From an uncultured Eubacterium sp. (GTDB taxonomy: Bacteria > Bacillota > Clostridia > Lachnospirales > Lachnospiraceae): a DNA stretch of 64,000 nucleotides. The notes beneath the pieces were generated by a model that had not been told where the DNA came from, did not search any database, and saw only the letters and a list, made by a program, of their open reading frames with translations. The stretch covers positions 62,001 to 126,000 of the forward strand of contig CAJTZF010000007.1 in the NCBI GenBank assembly GCA_910584245.1, given 5' to 3'. Positions 8,957-17,235 of this stretch are shown one piece after another. The position numbers were made by a program, and so were the translations under genes. Within the stretch, counting starts at the first letter, position 1. Each line of letters begins with the position of its first letter.

Positions 8957-8985
8957 GATGGAGAAATATGGGAATTTCTCCATCC
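8956..8985 (-). terminator. terminator between convergent genes
   Basis: Arms GGATGGAGAAAT (8956-8967) and ATTTCTCCATCC (8974-8985), 6-nt loop. Read on the minus strand it is followed by a T-rich run (ATTTGTTTTTT), so it best ends the minus-strand esterase transcript; it may also stop the plus-strand lyase transcript. Confidence 0.78.
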
Positions 8986-9009
8986 CAGCGGAATCTTATC
9001 CGTTAATTA

Positions 9010-10302
9010 TTATTGAAATATCTGTAGTGCAAAATTATATAATCCATGTTTCCAAACCTGGAAATCGTGTCCGCCTTCTGTTACATAAAAGATGTGTGGA
9101 ATTTCATTTTTCTCAAGTACTTTATGGCAGGTTCCGCCAATTGCATTTTCCCCGCCCTCAGAGATTCCGTTGTTAATCATAAGCAAGGTATTATTCTTGT
9201 ATTCATCGGGCAGGCGGAATGTCTCTTCCGTGAAAAGCCCCGGTTCCGATACTCCATTCGCCGAGTATGCAAATACGCCATATCCGGGACTAAATGCGCC
9301 GATATAACCAAAGGTATCTGTCATGTTCAGGCCGATATTTAACGACTCTCTGCCGCCCATCGACAAGCCTGCAATTGCAGTGTTTTTGCGCCCTGTAGCA
9401 ATGGAATAATGGTCTTTTACATATGGCATTAAATTGTCGTGAAGGTCGTTGATGAAGTTGTCAAATGCCGCATAGTGTTCTAATGTAAATTCAGTCGTTG
9501 CAGAATCGTTTGCCCGGGCGCGACAGTTAGGGATGACGATAATCATCTCCTTTGCCTGTTCCTTTGCCGTCAGGTTACCGACGATGATTTCTGGAGTAGC
9601 GCCTTTCAGCCATTCATTTTGATCCCCACCGATGCCGTGCAGCAAATACAGGACAGGATATTGCTTACTTTCAGTGTAGTTGGCTGGCAGAATAATGTTT
9701 GCCTTGCGCATTTTTTCTGTCGTTGTAGAATAGTATTCAATTCTCTGTACAGAACCGTATGTGATGCCATCCTGCTTTTTGTCAAAACCATCCGGAAGAT
9801 CGGGTACAATTGTTTTTAATTCCAAGGGAGGTTCTGGCGATTCCGTTGCCTCCGGAGACGGGGTTTGCGCTACATTTTGGGAAGGCGAGGGAGGCGTGGA
9901 GGTCTGGGCCGGCGGTTGCATGGAAGCGGCCGGTAAGGATGCCGCCGGTGGTAAAGCGCCGTCGGAGCTATTTGCCTGCTTGCATGTTACAGTGACAATC
10001 CCTATTTTTCTCGTTTTCTTCTTGTAGGTTTCTTTAACCGTAATTTTTACGGTACCCTTTTTCAAAGCTTTAACAACTCCTTTTTTGGATATACTTACAA
10101 TTTTTTTCTTAGAAGCCTTGAACGTGTACTTTGCCCCTTTCTTTTTGTTCAGAACTGAGATCTTCTTTGAGCTGCCAGTTTTTATAGTTAACTTTTTTGT
10201 GGAAACTTTCGCTTTTTTTGCGGCCTGAACATTTGGGGTGCCACTGGCGAACACGGAAAATACTAACAATAGGGCAATGATTTTTACAATGTTTTTCTTC
10301 AT
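9010..10302 (-). CDS. secreted CE1-type esterase with lysine-rich Ig-like domain
   Basis: 430 residues: signal peptide (1-27, cleavage near VQAAKK), a very lysine-rich Ig-like module (about 30-108; VVKALKKGTVKITVKE), a Pro/Ser/Thr linker (112-165), then an alpha/beta hydrolase of the esterase D / feruloyl esterase group. The nucleophile is Ser314 in GLSMGG and the likely catalytic His is His412 in GGHDFQVW; PVLYLLHGIGG (216-226) forms the oxyanion region. CE1 enzymes remove feruloyl or acetyl groups from plant polysaccharides. It is a paralog of the adjacent gene (15 bp apart, same strand), so the two are probably one transcript. No sortase motif is visible. Confidence 0.82.
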   Translation of the reverse strand: MKKNIVKIIALLLVFSVFASGTPNVQAAKKAKVSTKKLTIKTGSSKKISVLNKKKGAKYTFKASKKKIVSISKKGVVKALKKGTVKITVKETYKKKTRKIGIVTVTCKQANSSDGALPPAASLPAASMQPPAQTSTPPSPSQNVAQTPSPEATESPEPPLELKTIVPDLPDGFDKKQDGITYGSVQRIEYYSTTTEKMRKANIILPANYTESKQYPVLYLLHGIGGDQNEWLKGATPEIIVGNLTAKEQAKEMIIVIPNCRARANDSATTEFTLEHYAAFDNFINDLHDNLMPYVKDHYSIATGRKNTAIAGLSMGGRESLNIGLNMTDTFGYIGAFSPGYGVFAYSANGVSEPGLFTEETFRLPDEYKNNTLLMINNGISEGGENAIGGTCHKVLEKNEIPHIFYVTEGGHDFQVWKHGLYNFALQIFQ

Positions 10303-10317
10303 AGGAACCTCCTGATC

Positions 10318-11616
10318 TTATTTAAATAAATATCTTGCAAAATTATAGAATCCATTTCGCCAGACAGGCCAGTCATGACTTCCGTCTATCGTATAATATG
10401 TATGGTGAACGCCATTTTTCTCTAACGCCTCATGATAGCGCGCGGGTTCTCCACTCACCATATTATCCTGGTTGCCTGTGTTGATAAGGACAAAAGTACT
10501 GTTCTTGTATGGCTCTGGTAGAGTAAAGGTGTCCTCCGTAAACAGCCCCTCTTCTGTCAACCCGTTATTTGTATATGGGAAAATGCCATATGCAGGACTA
10601 AAGGCGCCTACATAACCTACCTGGTCCGGCAGGGAAAAACCAATGTTCAGGGAGACGCGACCGCCCATCGACAAGCCTGCAACGGCTGTGTTATCCCGCC
10701 CGGTAGCGACAGAGTAGTTGTTTTCCATATATGGCATCAGATTATCCCGGAAATCGTCTAAGAAGTGGTCAAAGGACTGCACGTGACCGAGAGAAAAGCC
10801 GTCGGCATTGGCGGCGGAATCGTCTTCCCGGCACCGGCAATTCGGAAGTACGAGAATCATTTCTTCCGCCTCACCTTCTGCGATCATGTTTCCGATCATG
10901 TTGAGAACATTTCCATATACCCAGTCATTCTCATCTCCCATTCCTCCATGAAACAAATATAATACCGGGTATTTTTTTTCTTCCGTGTACCCATTGGGAA
11001 GAATAATGATCACATTGCGCTTTTTGCCAGTGGTGGAGGAGTCATATTGTTCGTTCACCTGAGTTCCATACGTTACATTATCCTGATGTATATGTAACTT
11101 CTTTGGAGTTACTTCCTGGATTTCTGGATTAACCGGTGGTTTCGGAGAAGCAGTCTGCTCGGGGGCCGGCGTCGGTGTTTGGGAAGAACTCTGGGTGCCC
11201 GCAGGTGGTTGTATTGTCTGGGCAGCAGTGGGCGCCGGGGGTGTGGCAACTGGCGTTGTTTGCGTCTGGTTCGGCTGGTTTTTAGAAGCCGTTACAGTTA
11301 CCGCTACATTGCCGATGTGTTTTGTTTTCTTTCCTATTTTCTCTTTGACGGAAATTTTGGCTTTTCCCGCTTTCAAGGCAGTTACGACGCCCTTTTTTGT
11401 TACTTTGGCTACCTTTGTATTTGTCGATTTGTATGTATAGGCAGCATTTTTCTTCTTGTTTTTTAGTTGGATCGTTTTCTTTTTTCCAACCTGCAATGAA
11501 AGTTTTTTTGTTTTCAATTTTACCTTTTTTGGACTTTTAGCATAGATACCAGCACCGTTTAGGACAATCGAAAGCGCCAACATACAAGCAGTAAATCCCA
11601 ATAATTTTTTTTTCAT
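10318..11616 (-). CDS. secreted CE1-type esterase with lysine-rich Ig-like domain (paralog)
   Basis: 432 residues from ATG 11616, chosen because AAGGAGA lies just upstream; an in-frame ATG at 11652 lacks such a site. Architecture matches the downstream paralog: signal peptide (1-26), lysine-rich Ig-like module (about 28-110), Thr/Pro/Gln linker, and a CE1-like hydrolase with nucleophile Ser316 (GLSMGG) and probable His414 (GSHDWPVW). First gene after a perfect consensus promoter. The catalytic domains are clearly related while the linkers differ, suggesting duplication followed by divergence of substrate preference. Natural substrate unknown; plant cell-wall esters are plausible given the GH115 gene elsewhere in the window. 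Confidence 0.82.
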   Translation of the reverse strand: MKKKLLGFTACMLALSIVLNGAGIYAKSPKKVKLKTKKLSLQVGKKKTIQLKNKKKNAAYTYKSTNTKVAKVTKKGVVTALKAGKAKISVKEKIGKKTKHIGNVAVTVTASKNQPNQTQTTPVATPPAPTAAQTIQPPAGTQSSSQTPTPAPEQTASPKPPVNPEIQEVTPKKLHIHQDNVTYGTQVNEQYDSSTTGKKRNVIIILPNGYTEEKKYPVLYLFHGGMGDENDWVYGNVLNMIGNMIAEGEAEEMILVLPNCRCREDDSAANADGFSLGHVQSFDHFLDDFRDNLMPYMENNYSVATGRDNTAVAGLSMGGRVSLNIGFSLPDQVGYVGAFSPAYGIFPYTNNGLTEEGLFTEDTFTLPEPYKNSTFVLINTGNQDNMVSGEPARYHEALEKNGVHHTYYTIDGSHDWPVWRNGFYNFARYLFK

Positions 11617-11655
11617 GCTCGTCTCCTTTTTTGTTATAATTATACTCTTCATTTT

Positions 11656-11684
11656 ATTATAAATGGTAGAGTCCTTCTTGTCAA
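11656..11684 (-). promoter_or_regulatory. consensus promoter for the esterase pair
   Basis: On the minus strand: TTGACA (11684-11679), exactly 17 bp, TATAAT (11661-11656). Both boxes match consensus perfectly, indicating strong constitutive potential. Confidence 0.85.
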
Positions 11685-11749
11685 ACGGAAGTCCTTTTCT
11701 GTCGCAACAGGAGTTAATGTATTATGTCTGTTTTAATAAAATCGGATAG

Positions 11750-11778
11750 TTGAAAATATTTACCAGAAGGGGTATAAT
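11750..11778 (+). promoter_or_regulatory. promoter for the AI-2E family transporter
   Basis: TTGAAA (11750-11755), 17-bp spacer, TATAAT (11773-11778). Predicted transcription start near 11785 leaves a leader of about 90 nt with several hairpins. Confidence 0.8.
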
Positions 11779-11816
11779 GGATAGTGAAAGAATCGCCCGG
11801 TGAATGTTCACCCAGT

Positions 11817-11870
11817 AAGCTTGTGTGCGCGCGCCAAGCTTGTGCTATGTGCAACATGCACAAATGGAGG
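11817..11870 (+). promoter_or_regulatory. structured leader with RBS-abutting hairpin
   Basis: Hairpin 1: AAGCTTG (11817-11823) / CAAGCTT (11835-11841) around a GC-rich loop. Hairpin 2: TGTGCA (11848-11853) / TGCACA (11857-11862), 3-nt loop, followed at once by AATGGAGG (11863-11870), the ribosome binding site. Belongs to the recurring leader pattern described in the findings. Confidence 0.55.
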
Positions 11871-11875
11871 TAGAT

Positions 11876-13105
11876 ATGAAAAAGAGATTTGAGAATAAGT
11901 ACATATTTGCGGGTATTACAGCGTTTTGCGTACTTGCGGCAGTATTAATTTGTACCTTTTTATTTATTAATATGGACACGGTATTCGGCTGGTTTCATAA
12001 AATTAATTCGGCTCTGATGCCTGTTTACATCGGATTAGGTATCGCCTATTTATTAAGTCCGCTGGTGAACAAGGTGGAGAGGACCATTTTCATTCCATTG
12101 TTTCACAAATTACTAAAAAAGAGGAGAGCAGTGAGGGAGGTCAGCAGGGCAGTCTCAGTGGCGGTCGTCCTCGTGCTGGCTATCGCGGCATTGTGCTGGC
12201 TGGCAATGTTGGTTGTTCCAGAGGTACTGGATAGTATTGAGAATCTCACGAACAGCCTTCCTGGATATTACCAGAATATAGTAAATATGGCGGATGAGAT
12301 GAGGGGAAAGCATCCGGAGGCGGCGGAGCAGCTGACGGATGTCGCAAAAGCGGTATATGTTCAGCTTATTGGCTGGCTGCAGAATGAACTGGTTCCGACG
12401 AGCACGGAATTAGTTGGCTGGATTTCTGACAGTTTGATGAATGCTATGGGTGTGTTATTCAATATTGTGATCGGAATTATTATATCCATATATTTGATGG
12501 CGGGCAAAGAAAAATTTTGCGCCCAGGCAAAACGGATGCTTTATTCGGTTTTGCCTGTGAGGTATGCGGATTGTGTTTTAAATGTCGGTAAAGACATGAA
12601 CTGGTCTTTTGCAAAATTTTTTAGTGGAAAAATGATTGATTCTATTATTGTGGCAATTTTGACATTTATTGTCCTGAGTATTGCGGATATGCCGTACACG
12701 GCCCTGATTAGTGTGCTGATCGGTATCACGAACATTATTCCGTTTTTTGGACAGTATATTGGTGCAATTCCAAGTGCGTTCCTTGTATTTTTAGTAAGTC
12801 CATTTAAAGGGATTCTTTTTGTCATTTTGATTATCGTTATTCTCCAGATTGACGGGAACATTATTGGACCAAAAATTATAGGGGAGTCAATTGGCCTGGG
12901 AAGTTTTTGGATTTTGTTTTCTATTCTTGTATTCGGGTCATTGTTTGGTGTCCTTGGCATGATTTGTGCGGTTCCGATTTTTGCTGTCGTGTATAAGACG
13001 GTAAAGGGCTGGAGTGGGGAGATGCTTGGAAAGAAAGGATTGCCGCAAGATACCGGGAGTTATATAAAAGGACGGCCGGAAAAAGGTGCGAAGTCCCTTC
13101 GCTGA
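11876..13105 (+). CDS. AI-2E family transporter (PerM/YdgG-like membrane protein)
   Basis: A 409-residue integral membrane protein. Hydrophobic segments near residues 10-30 and 40-60, a pair around 90-120, a soluble amphipathic stretch (about 125-190), then further segments to about 375, matching the eight-helix layout of the AI-2E/UPF0118 family. Despite the name, members export or exchange diverse solutes, including sodium/proton exchange; the substrate here is unknown. The start at 11876 follows GGAGG by 5 bp; an upstream in-frame ATG at 11825 falls in the structured leader. Single-gene transcript. Confidence 0.85.
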   Translation: MKKRFENKYIFAGITAFCVLAAVLICTFLFINMDTVFGWFHKINSALMPVYIGLGIAYLLSPLVNKVERTIFIPLFHKLLKKRRAVREVSRAVSVAVVLVLAIAALCWLAMLVVPEVLDSIENLTNSLPGYYQNIVNMADEMRGKHPEAAEQLTDVAKAVYVQLIGWLQNELVPTSTELVGWISDSLMNAMGVLFNIVIGIIISIYLMAGKEKFCAQAKRMLYSVLPVRYADCVLNVGKDMNWSFAKFFSGKMIDSIIVAILTFIVLSIADMPYTALISVLIGITNIIPFFGQYIGAIPSAFLVFLVSPFKGILFVILIIVILQIDGNIIGPKIIGESIGLGSFWILFSILVFGSLFGVLGMICAVPIFAVVYKTVKGWSGEMLGKKGLPQDTGSYIKGRPEKGAKSLR

Positions 13106-13154
13106 GCAAGACAGATGGAACTTCTACATTGCCTAGTGAAGCGGCTATCGCACC
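13085..13154 (+). terminator. possible stem-loop terminator after the AI-2E gene
   Basis: GGTGCGA (13085-13091) pairs with TCGCACC (13148-13154), with an inner CTTCGCT/AGTGAAG stem, overlapping the stop codon. No clear T-tract follows, so function is uncertain. Confidence 0.35.
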
Positions 13155-13174
13155 AAGTTATTTGTAATGCGTAT

Positions 13175-14788
13175 TTAAAAACTTTTTACCCAGTTAATGA
13201 GAGAATCGTGGTGTGTCTGATTGAGGACGTCCCGCCGCATCTGATCTGTCACCGGTCCATGTTTCTCCATGATAGCCAGAATAGCTTCCTGGAGTCCGGC
13301 AATTTTGCCATCTTCAAAGGTTCCGCACACATTAGGCGGCGCTGTCTCTGCTAGTGTTTTTGCCGATGTCTCCGCGCTGGAGGCAGATGTGTTCAAAATA
13401 TCTTTGTCAAGTTCCGGTACGTGGGAGGCTGGCATGGAGCTCTCAAAGGGAATCCAGATTTCGCCGGAATTTGCTAGTATATTTACGGCGATTGTACCGT
13501 TTGAGACGGCTATTTTCTGGCCGGATAATGCGCCAATGTACTCAGCCGCACTGCCAACGGGTACAGTCATGACATAGTCACTGTCATCATTATTTACAGT
13601 GACGACGGCAGTCTGTTCATTGAAGCTGCGTGAAAAAGCATACTGCCGATTTGTGAGAAGGAGTTCTCTGTAGTCGCCATACGATAGCGCTGGAATTCGG
13701 CTGCGTGCCTCCCCGAGTTTTGCTATGAGGTTTGTACAGGGGTTCTGTTCCCGTGCCTCCTTGTAGTGTTCAAGCTGTAGTGCCGGGCGCAGGGAGGCGT
13801 CCGAAAACTTATCTTTTTTTCCATCAATAGCGAATTCTGAGCCATAATAAATGGATGGAATCCCGGGCAGGGTATACAAAAGCACGTGGACAGGCGCAAA
13901 ATGGGCTTTGTTTGTCAATTTTGTATAGATTCGCTCAACGTCGTGATTGTCTACGAAATTATATAGTTTTAATCCGTCCGTCCGGTTACCGCCCGTCTCA
14001 TATAAGCGTTTTACCGTATGGGCAATTTCGAAATAATTGTGGTCGTTGTGACCGGAATAAAGCGCTTTGTGAAGATGATAATTGGTCACGGAGTGAAGCG
14101 TGCCCTCGTTGACCCATCTTGAGTAATCCCCGTGAATGACCTCTCCCATTAGCCAGAATTCCGGTTTTACCTCATTTGCTACATGGCGCAGCGCTTTCAT
14201 ATAATCAAAATCGAGGACGTCGGCGGCATCAAGCCGTATTCCGTCGATGTCAAATTCACTTACCCAGAAACGGACCACATCACAAATATAATCCCGTACA
14301 GCCGGATTTCGCTGGTTCAGCTTGACAAGGAGATTGTAGCCGCCCCAATTTTCGTATGAAAATCCGTCATTGTACTCGGTGTTGCCGCCAAAATTTACAT
14401 TGCAGTACCAGTCCCGGTAAGGCGATGCTTCCCGGTTTTTCTGGATATCCTTGAAGGCAAAGAAATCTCTGCCAGTGTGGTTAAATACGCCGTCTAAAAT
14501 GACGCGGATTCCCTTTTCGTGGCAGGCGGCCACAAAGTCAGTGAGATCTTTATTGACACCGAGGCGGCTATCCAGCTTTTTATAGTCGGTTGTCTCGTAG
14601 CCGTGTCCGACAGATTCAAAGAGCGGACCGATATAGATCGCGTTGCAGTTTAAATCCTTTATATGGTCGATCCAGGGAATCAGTGAGTTCAGCCTGTGAA
14701 CGGGTTCGCCATATGAATTTTCCTTTGGGGCATCACAGAGTCCCAGAGGATAGATGTGATAAAAAATTGCTTCGTCATACCAAGCCAT
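13175..14788 (-). CDS. GH13 alpha-amylase-family glycoside hydrolase
   Basis: 537 residues, no signal peptide, so cytoplasmic. The GH13 motifs are clear: DGVFNHTG (Asp99, His104), GIRLDAAD with nucleophile Asp187, LMGEV with acid/base Glu216, and FVDNHD with Asp283. It hydrolyses or transfers alpha-1,4-glucosidic bonds, probably in maltodextrins. The C-terminal part has a beta-sandwich, then an Ala/Thr/Ser-rich linker and a helical extension of roughly 55 residues unusual for the family. The start at 14788 is preferred because TGAGGT sits 6 bp upstream; the in-frame ATG at 14800 overlaps that site. The leader carries the hairpin shared with hydG. Confidence 0.88.
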   Translation of the reverse strand: MAWYDEAIFYHIYPLGLCDAPKENSYGEPVHRLNSLIPWIDHIKDLNCNAIYIGPLFESVGHGYETTDYKKLDSRLGVNKDLTDFVAACHEKGIRVILDGVFNHTGRDFFAFKDIQKNREASPYRDWYCNVNFGGNTEYNDGFSYENWGGYNLLVKLNQRNPAVRDYICDVVRFWVSEFDIDGIRLDAADVLDFDYMKALRHVANEVKPEFWLMGEVIHGDYSRWVNEGTLHSVTNYHLHKALYSGHNDHNYFEIAHTVKRLYETGGNRTDGLKLYNFVDNHDVERIYTKLTNKAHFAPVHVLLYTLPGIPSIYYGSEFAIDGKKDKFSDASLRPALQLEHYKEAREQNPCTNLIAKLGEARSRIPALSYGDYRELLLTNRQYAFSRSFNEQTAVVTVNNDDSDYVMTVPVGSAAEYIGALSGQKIAVSNGTIAVNILANSGEIWIPFESSMPASHVPELDKDILNTSASSAETSAKTLAETAPPNVCGTFEDGKIAGLQEAILAIMEKHGPVTDQMRRDVLNQTHHDSLINWVKSF

Positions 14789-14824
14789 AAAATACCTCAT
14801 TTCTGCGTCGCTTTTTCCGAATGT

Positions 14825-14862
14825 GGCAATTTGCGCCAAGCGGCGCGCAGACACAAATTGCC
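14825..14862 (-). promoter_or_regulatory. leader hairpin of the amylase gene (shared with hydG)
   Basis: On the minus strand: stem GGCAATTTG (14862-14854) / CAAATTGCC (14833-14825), 9 bp, with a 20-nt loop containing GCTTGGC. The loop matches the hydG leader loop at 15 of 20 positions with no gaps. About 25 nt downstream comes GACGCAGAAATGAGG, the ribosome binding site. No T-tract, so not a terminator. Confidence 0.6.
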
Positions 14863-14946
14863 GTGTGAATCCCCTGCGTTGCGAATGAAGTACGCCGCCC
14901 AGTCAGCAGCTGAGCGAACCTGCCGTCCTTGCAGTTGTATTCACAC
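14863..14946. other. GC-rich structured intergenic segment
   Basis: GTGTGAAT (14863-14870) and ATTCACAC (14939-14946) form 8-bp arms around about 68 nt of GC-rich sequence with several short internal complements. It directly adjoins the amylase leader hairpin on its upstream side. No good ORF and no -10 box seen within. Could be a structured RNA, a dispersed repeat or part of a longer leader. Confidence 0.4.
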
Positions 14947-14968
14947 TTCCGGTTATGACTAAAATTAA

Positions 14969-16342
14969 TTAGTCGGTCGTTGCCACATGGATTGTCAATT
15001 TTGGTGACCAGCTAACTGTGCCGTGGAGCTTGGCGCGTTCCACCCACGCATAATCCGGGTTATCCGTGATGATAACAGGTTCCGTCACCATTCCGTTATC
15101 GTCGATGCCGTTATTTTCTACATAAATGTTACATGGGTTGCCATTCGCGTCGGTTCCCGATAGTATATATCTTGCGGAAAGTGTTTCGACCTGTCCATTG
15201 TATTTTAACCTCGTATCTACACAGTCAGATACAATTTTCCCTTTGAAGTTCGCGCAGTCGGAGGAAGCGCCAAAATGGATCATGGATGCGTTTCCTGTGC
15301 TTCCCTTAACGGATGTGGTACTTCCGATATCAATGGCGAAGGTAAAAATCTCGTTCGGGTATGACAGACTCTCGTCGGGTCTTATAACTTCGCGGGGAGC
15401 GACCGGCTCTGTATTGGATTCATTCCACATAAGATCTATCGTTTTTTCCCCATTTCCGTGATCGGCCACCCGTCCTTGCAGATCTGCGGTTTCCAGCCAT
15501 GCCAGGGAATCGCTGTCGGTTATAATAATAGGCGTCGTCACGATATTATCCACATCATCGGCCGTGCCATTATCCTCAATAAAAATAGAACATTTTTTGC
15601 CATCTGCATCGGTTCCCGATAAAATATATCTGGCACACAACTGTTTTTTGCCCTCTTTGTAGTCCTTAATGACAGTGGTTCCCTCTCCCAGCGTGCTGCC
15701 GTTAAAGTAGTCGCCAGATGCCTCGCCTTTGAAATACTGCATATCTACGTGGCACGTATTTCCGTCCACGGAATACAAATCAGTATCCGAGACAGATAGA
15801 GACATCACCTTCTTTGTATATAAATCCGGCGTCGGGGAAGGTGATTCCGTGGGGGCCGGGGTTACTTGCGCAGAGCCTTGTGGCGATTGCTGGGGAGAAC
15901 CTGGTGCGGAGGCCTGCGGAACGGCTGTTGGAAGTGGGACCGCACTATTTGATTCGGAAGCAGGTGAGTTCTGCGGAGTGGCAGAGGTCCTTGCCGCTTG
16001 CTTCTTTTTGCAAGTAACGGTGATAGTGCCCACTTTTCTGAGGCATTTACTTACTTTTGAGCCTTGCTTTAATTGTTCTTTCACAGTAATTTTTGCCTTT
16101 CCCTGTTTCCGGGCTGTAATCACACCCTTATTATTTACGGATATCTTCTTTTTGGAAGAGGAAAAAAACTTATAGACCGCTTTTTTATTTTTGTTCTTAA
16201 TCTGGATTTTTTTCGTCTGTCCCTCGGTCAAAGTCAGTTTTTTAAATGCCAGCGATGCTTTTTTTGCTCCCATTACGGGATAGCCATTTGCCACAGTGAG
16301 GGCAAGGGCAAGCATGATGCAAAGTAGTTTTCTCTTTTTCAT
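14969..16342 (-). CDS. secreted protein: lysine-rich Ig-like domain plus two DUF3237-like repeats
   Basis: 457 residues. Signal peptide 1-25 (ending VMGAKKA), lysine-rich Ig-like module (about 28-112; GVITARKQGKAKITVKE), a Pro/Ser/Ala linker (115-175), then two homologous repeats of about 130 residues. Each repeat has a YFKGE or NFKGK entry, LxARYILSGTDAxG, an IENNG-like segment and a TxPxIITDxxxxAW closing stretch, resembling DUF3237 beta-barrel modules. No catalytic function is established for that family. The N-terminal architecture is the same as in the two CE1 esterases nearby, suggesting a common cell-wall or glycan retention mode. Confidence 0.65.
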   Translation of the reverse strand: MKKRKLLCIMLALALTVANGYPVMGAKKASLAFKKLTLTEGQTKKIQIKNKNKKAVYKFFSSSKKKISVNNKGVITARKQGKAKITVKEQLKQGSKVSKCLRKVGTITVTCKKKQAARTSATPQNSPASESNSAVPLPTAVPQASAPGSPQQSPQGSAQVTPAPTESPSPTPDLYTKKVMSLSVSDTDLYSVDGNTCHVDMQYFKGEASGDYFNGSTLGEGTTVIKDYKEGKKQLCARYILSGTDADGKKCSIFIEDNGTADDVDNIVTTPIIITDSDSLAWLETADLQGRVADHGNGEKTIDLMWNESNTEPVAPREVIRPDESLSYPNEIFTFAIDIGSTTSVKGSTGNASMIHFGASSDCANFKGKIVSDCVDTRLKYNGQVETLSARYILSGTDANGNPCNIYVENNGIDDNGMVTEPVIITDNPDYAWVERAKLHGTVSWSPKLTIHVATTD

Positions 16343-16393
16343 ACAATTTCACACTCCTCGTAGGATAAACGGTTTTTAGCAGCATATGTTATG

Positions 16394-16422
16394 ATTATAT
16401 CACAGAGCGGTAAAATTATCAA
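16394..16422 (-). promoter_or_regulatory. promoter for the DUF3237-like gene
   Basis: Minus strand TTGATA (16422-16417), 17 bp, TATAAT (16399-16394). An RBS (GAGGAG) lies between it and the ATG at 16342. Confidence 0.8.
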
Positions 16423-16520
16423 ACATATTGTGTTGTGCGATAGGTATTACCGGCAGGTTTGACAAGATTTATAAATCAGCATTGCGACATTCGGGGGTGT
16501 ATGTTTTGCCGAAATAAGGA

Positions 16521-16549
16521 TTGATAATTAAGCGGAAAGAGATTATAAT
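16521..16549 (+). promoter_or_regulatory. promoter for the DUF308-like / UppS-like pair
   Basis: TTGATA (16521-16526), 17 bp, TATAAT (16544-16549). The leader then holds CCGC-ttc-GCGG (16580-16590) directly before GAATGAGG (16591-16598). Confidence 0.8.
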
Positions 16550-16609
16550 AAGGGATATGAAAACAAATGTGGACAAAGTCCGCTTCGCGGGAATGAGGTG
16601 GCGCAATTT

Positions 16610-17179
16610 ATGAAACGTATTAAAATTTACTTTTTTGACCTTATGATTATCCTTGCAGAGCTGGTTATCGGTTTTTTGCTTATTATCAGCCCGGAAGGAT
16701 TTACACGGGGAATCATTATTACATTTGCGGCGGCGCTGAGTCTGGTCGGCATCATTAACATTATTACCTATTTTAAGACAGATGCGGAGACGGCCGCTTT
16801 GCAGCAAAAGCTGGCAAAGGGGCTTGTAGGTCTTGTTGTGGGATTATTTCTTGGAATCCGGTCGCAGTGGTTTGTGGATTATTTTCCTATGTTGACGACG
16901 CTGTACGGCATCGCGCTTTTGACGGTAGCTATTTTTAAGCTTCAGAGGATCGTGGATTTTTTGCGGCTGAACAAACAGGGCTGGCATTTGGCGGGAATTG
17001 GGACGCTGCTTTTGGCTATTATGGGCATTCTTCTACTTGTCAATCCGTTTAATAAGGCATCGTTTGTTTGGGCGCTTATTGTAGTGGCGTTGTTTGCAGA
17101 TGCAGCGCTTACGTTTGCTACGATTATTGTCACAGCCAGGTCAAAGGACGGGGAAAAGCAGGAAATAGATGTCGTATAA
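16610..17179 (+). CDS. DUF308/HdeD-like small membrane protein
   Basis: A 189-residue protein with about six hydrophobic segments in three pairs (near 9-25, 31-49, 68-85, 93-112, 125-142, 148-168), the layout of the DUF308/HdeD family. HdeD is tied to acid stress in enterobacteria; the role in Firmicutes is not established. ATG 16610 is taken as start; GTG 16598 is possible but overlaps the AATGAGG ribosome site. A mini-ORF beginning inside that site ends in TGA overlapping the ATG, so re-initiation is possible. A UppS-like gene follows 56 bp later without an obvious terminator. Confidence 0.72.
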   Translation: MKRIKIYFFDLMIILAELVIGFLLIISPEGFTRGIIITFAAALSLVGIINIITYFKTDAETAALQQKLAKGLVGLVVGLFLGIRSQWFVDYFPMLTTLYGIALLTVAIFKLQRIVDFLRLNKQGWHLAGIGTLLLAIMGILLLVNPFNKASFVWALIVVALFADAALTFATIIVTARSKDGEKQEIDVV

Positions 17180-17235
17180 TTATTCTCAAATTGCCTAAAA
17201 TATGAAAAAAGGCATGAAGGAGAAAGATTGGTATT

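Noticed and set aside
14789..14854. N-terminal extension of the amylase
   Set aside because: Covers the ribosome site and structured leader; the family N-terminus begins at MAWYDEAIFYHIYP.
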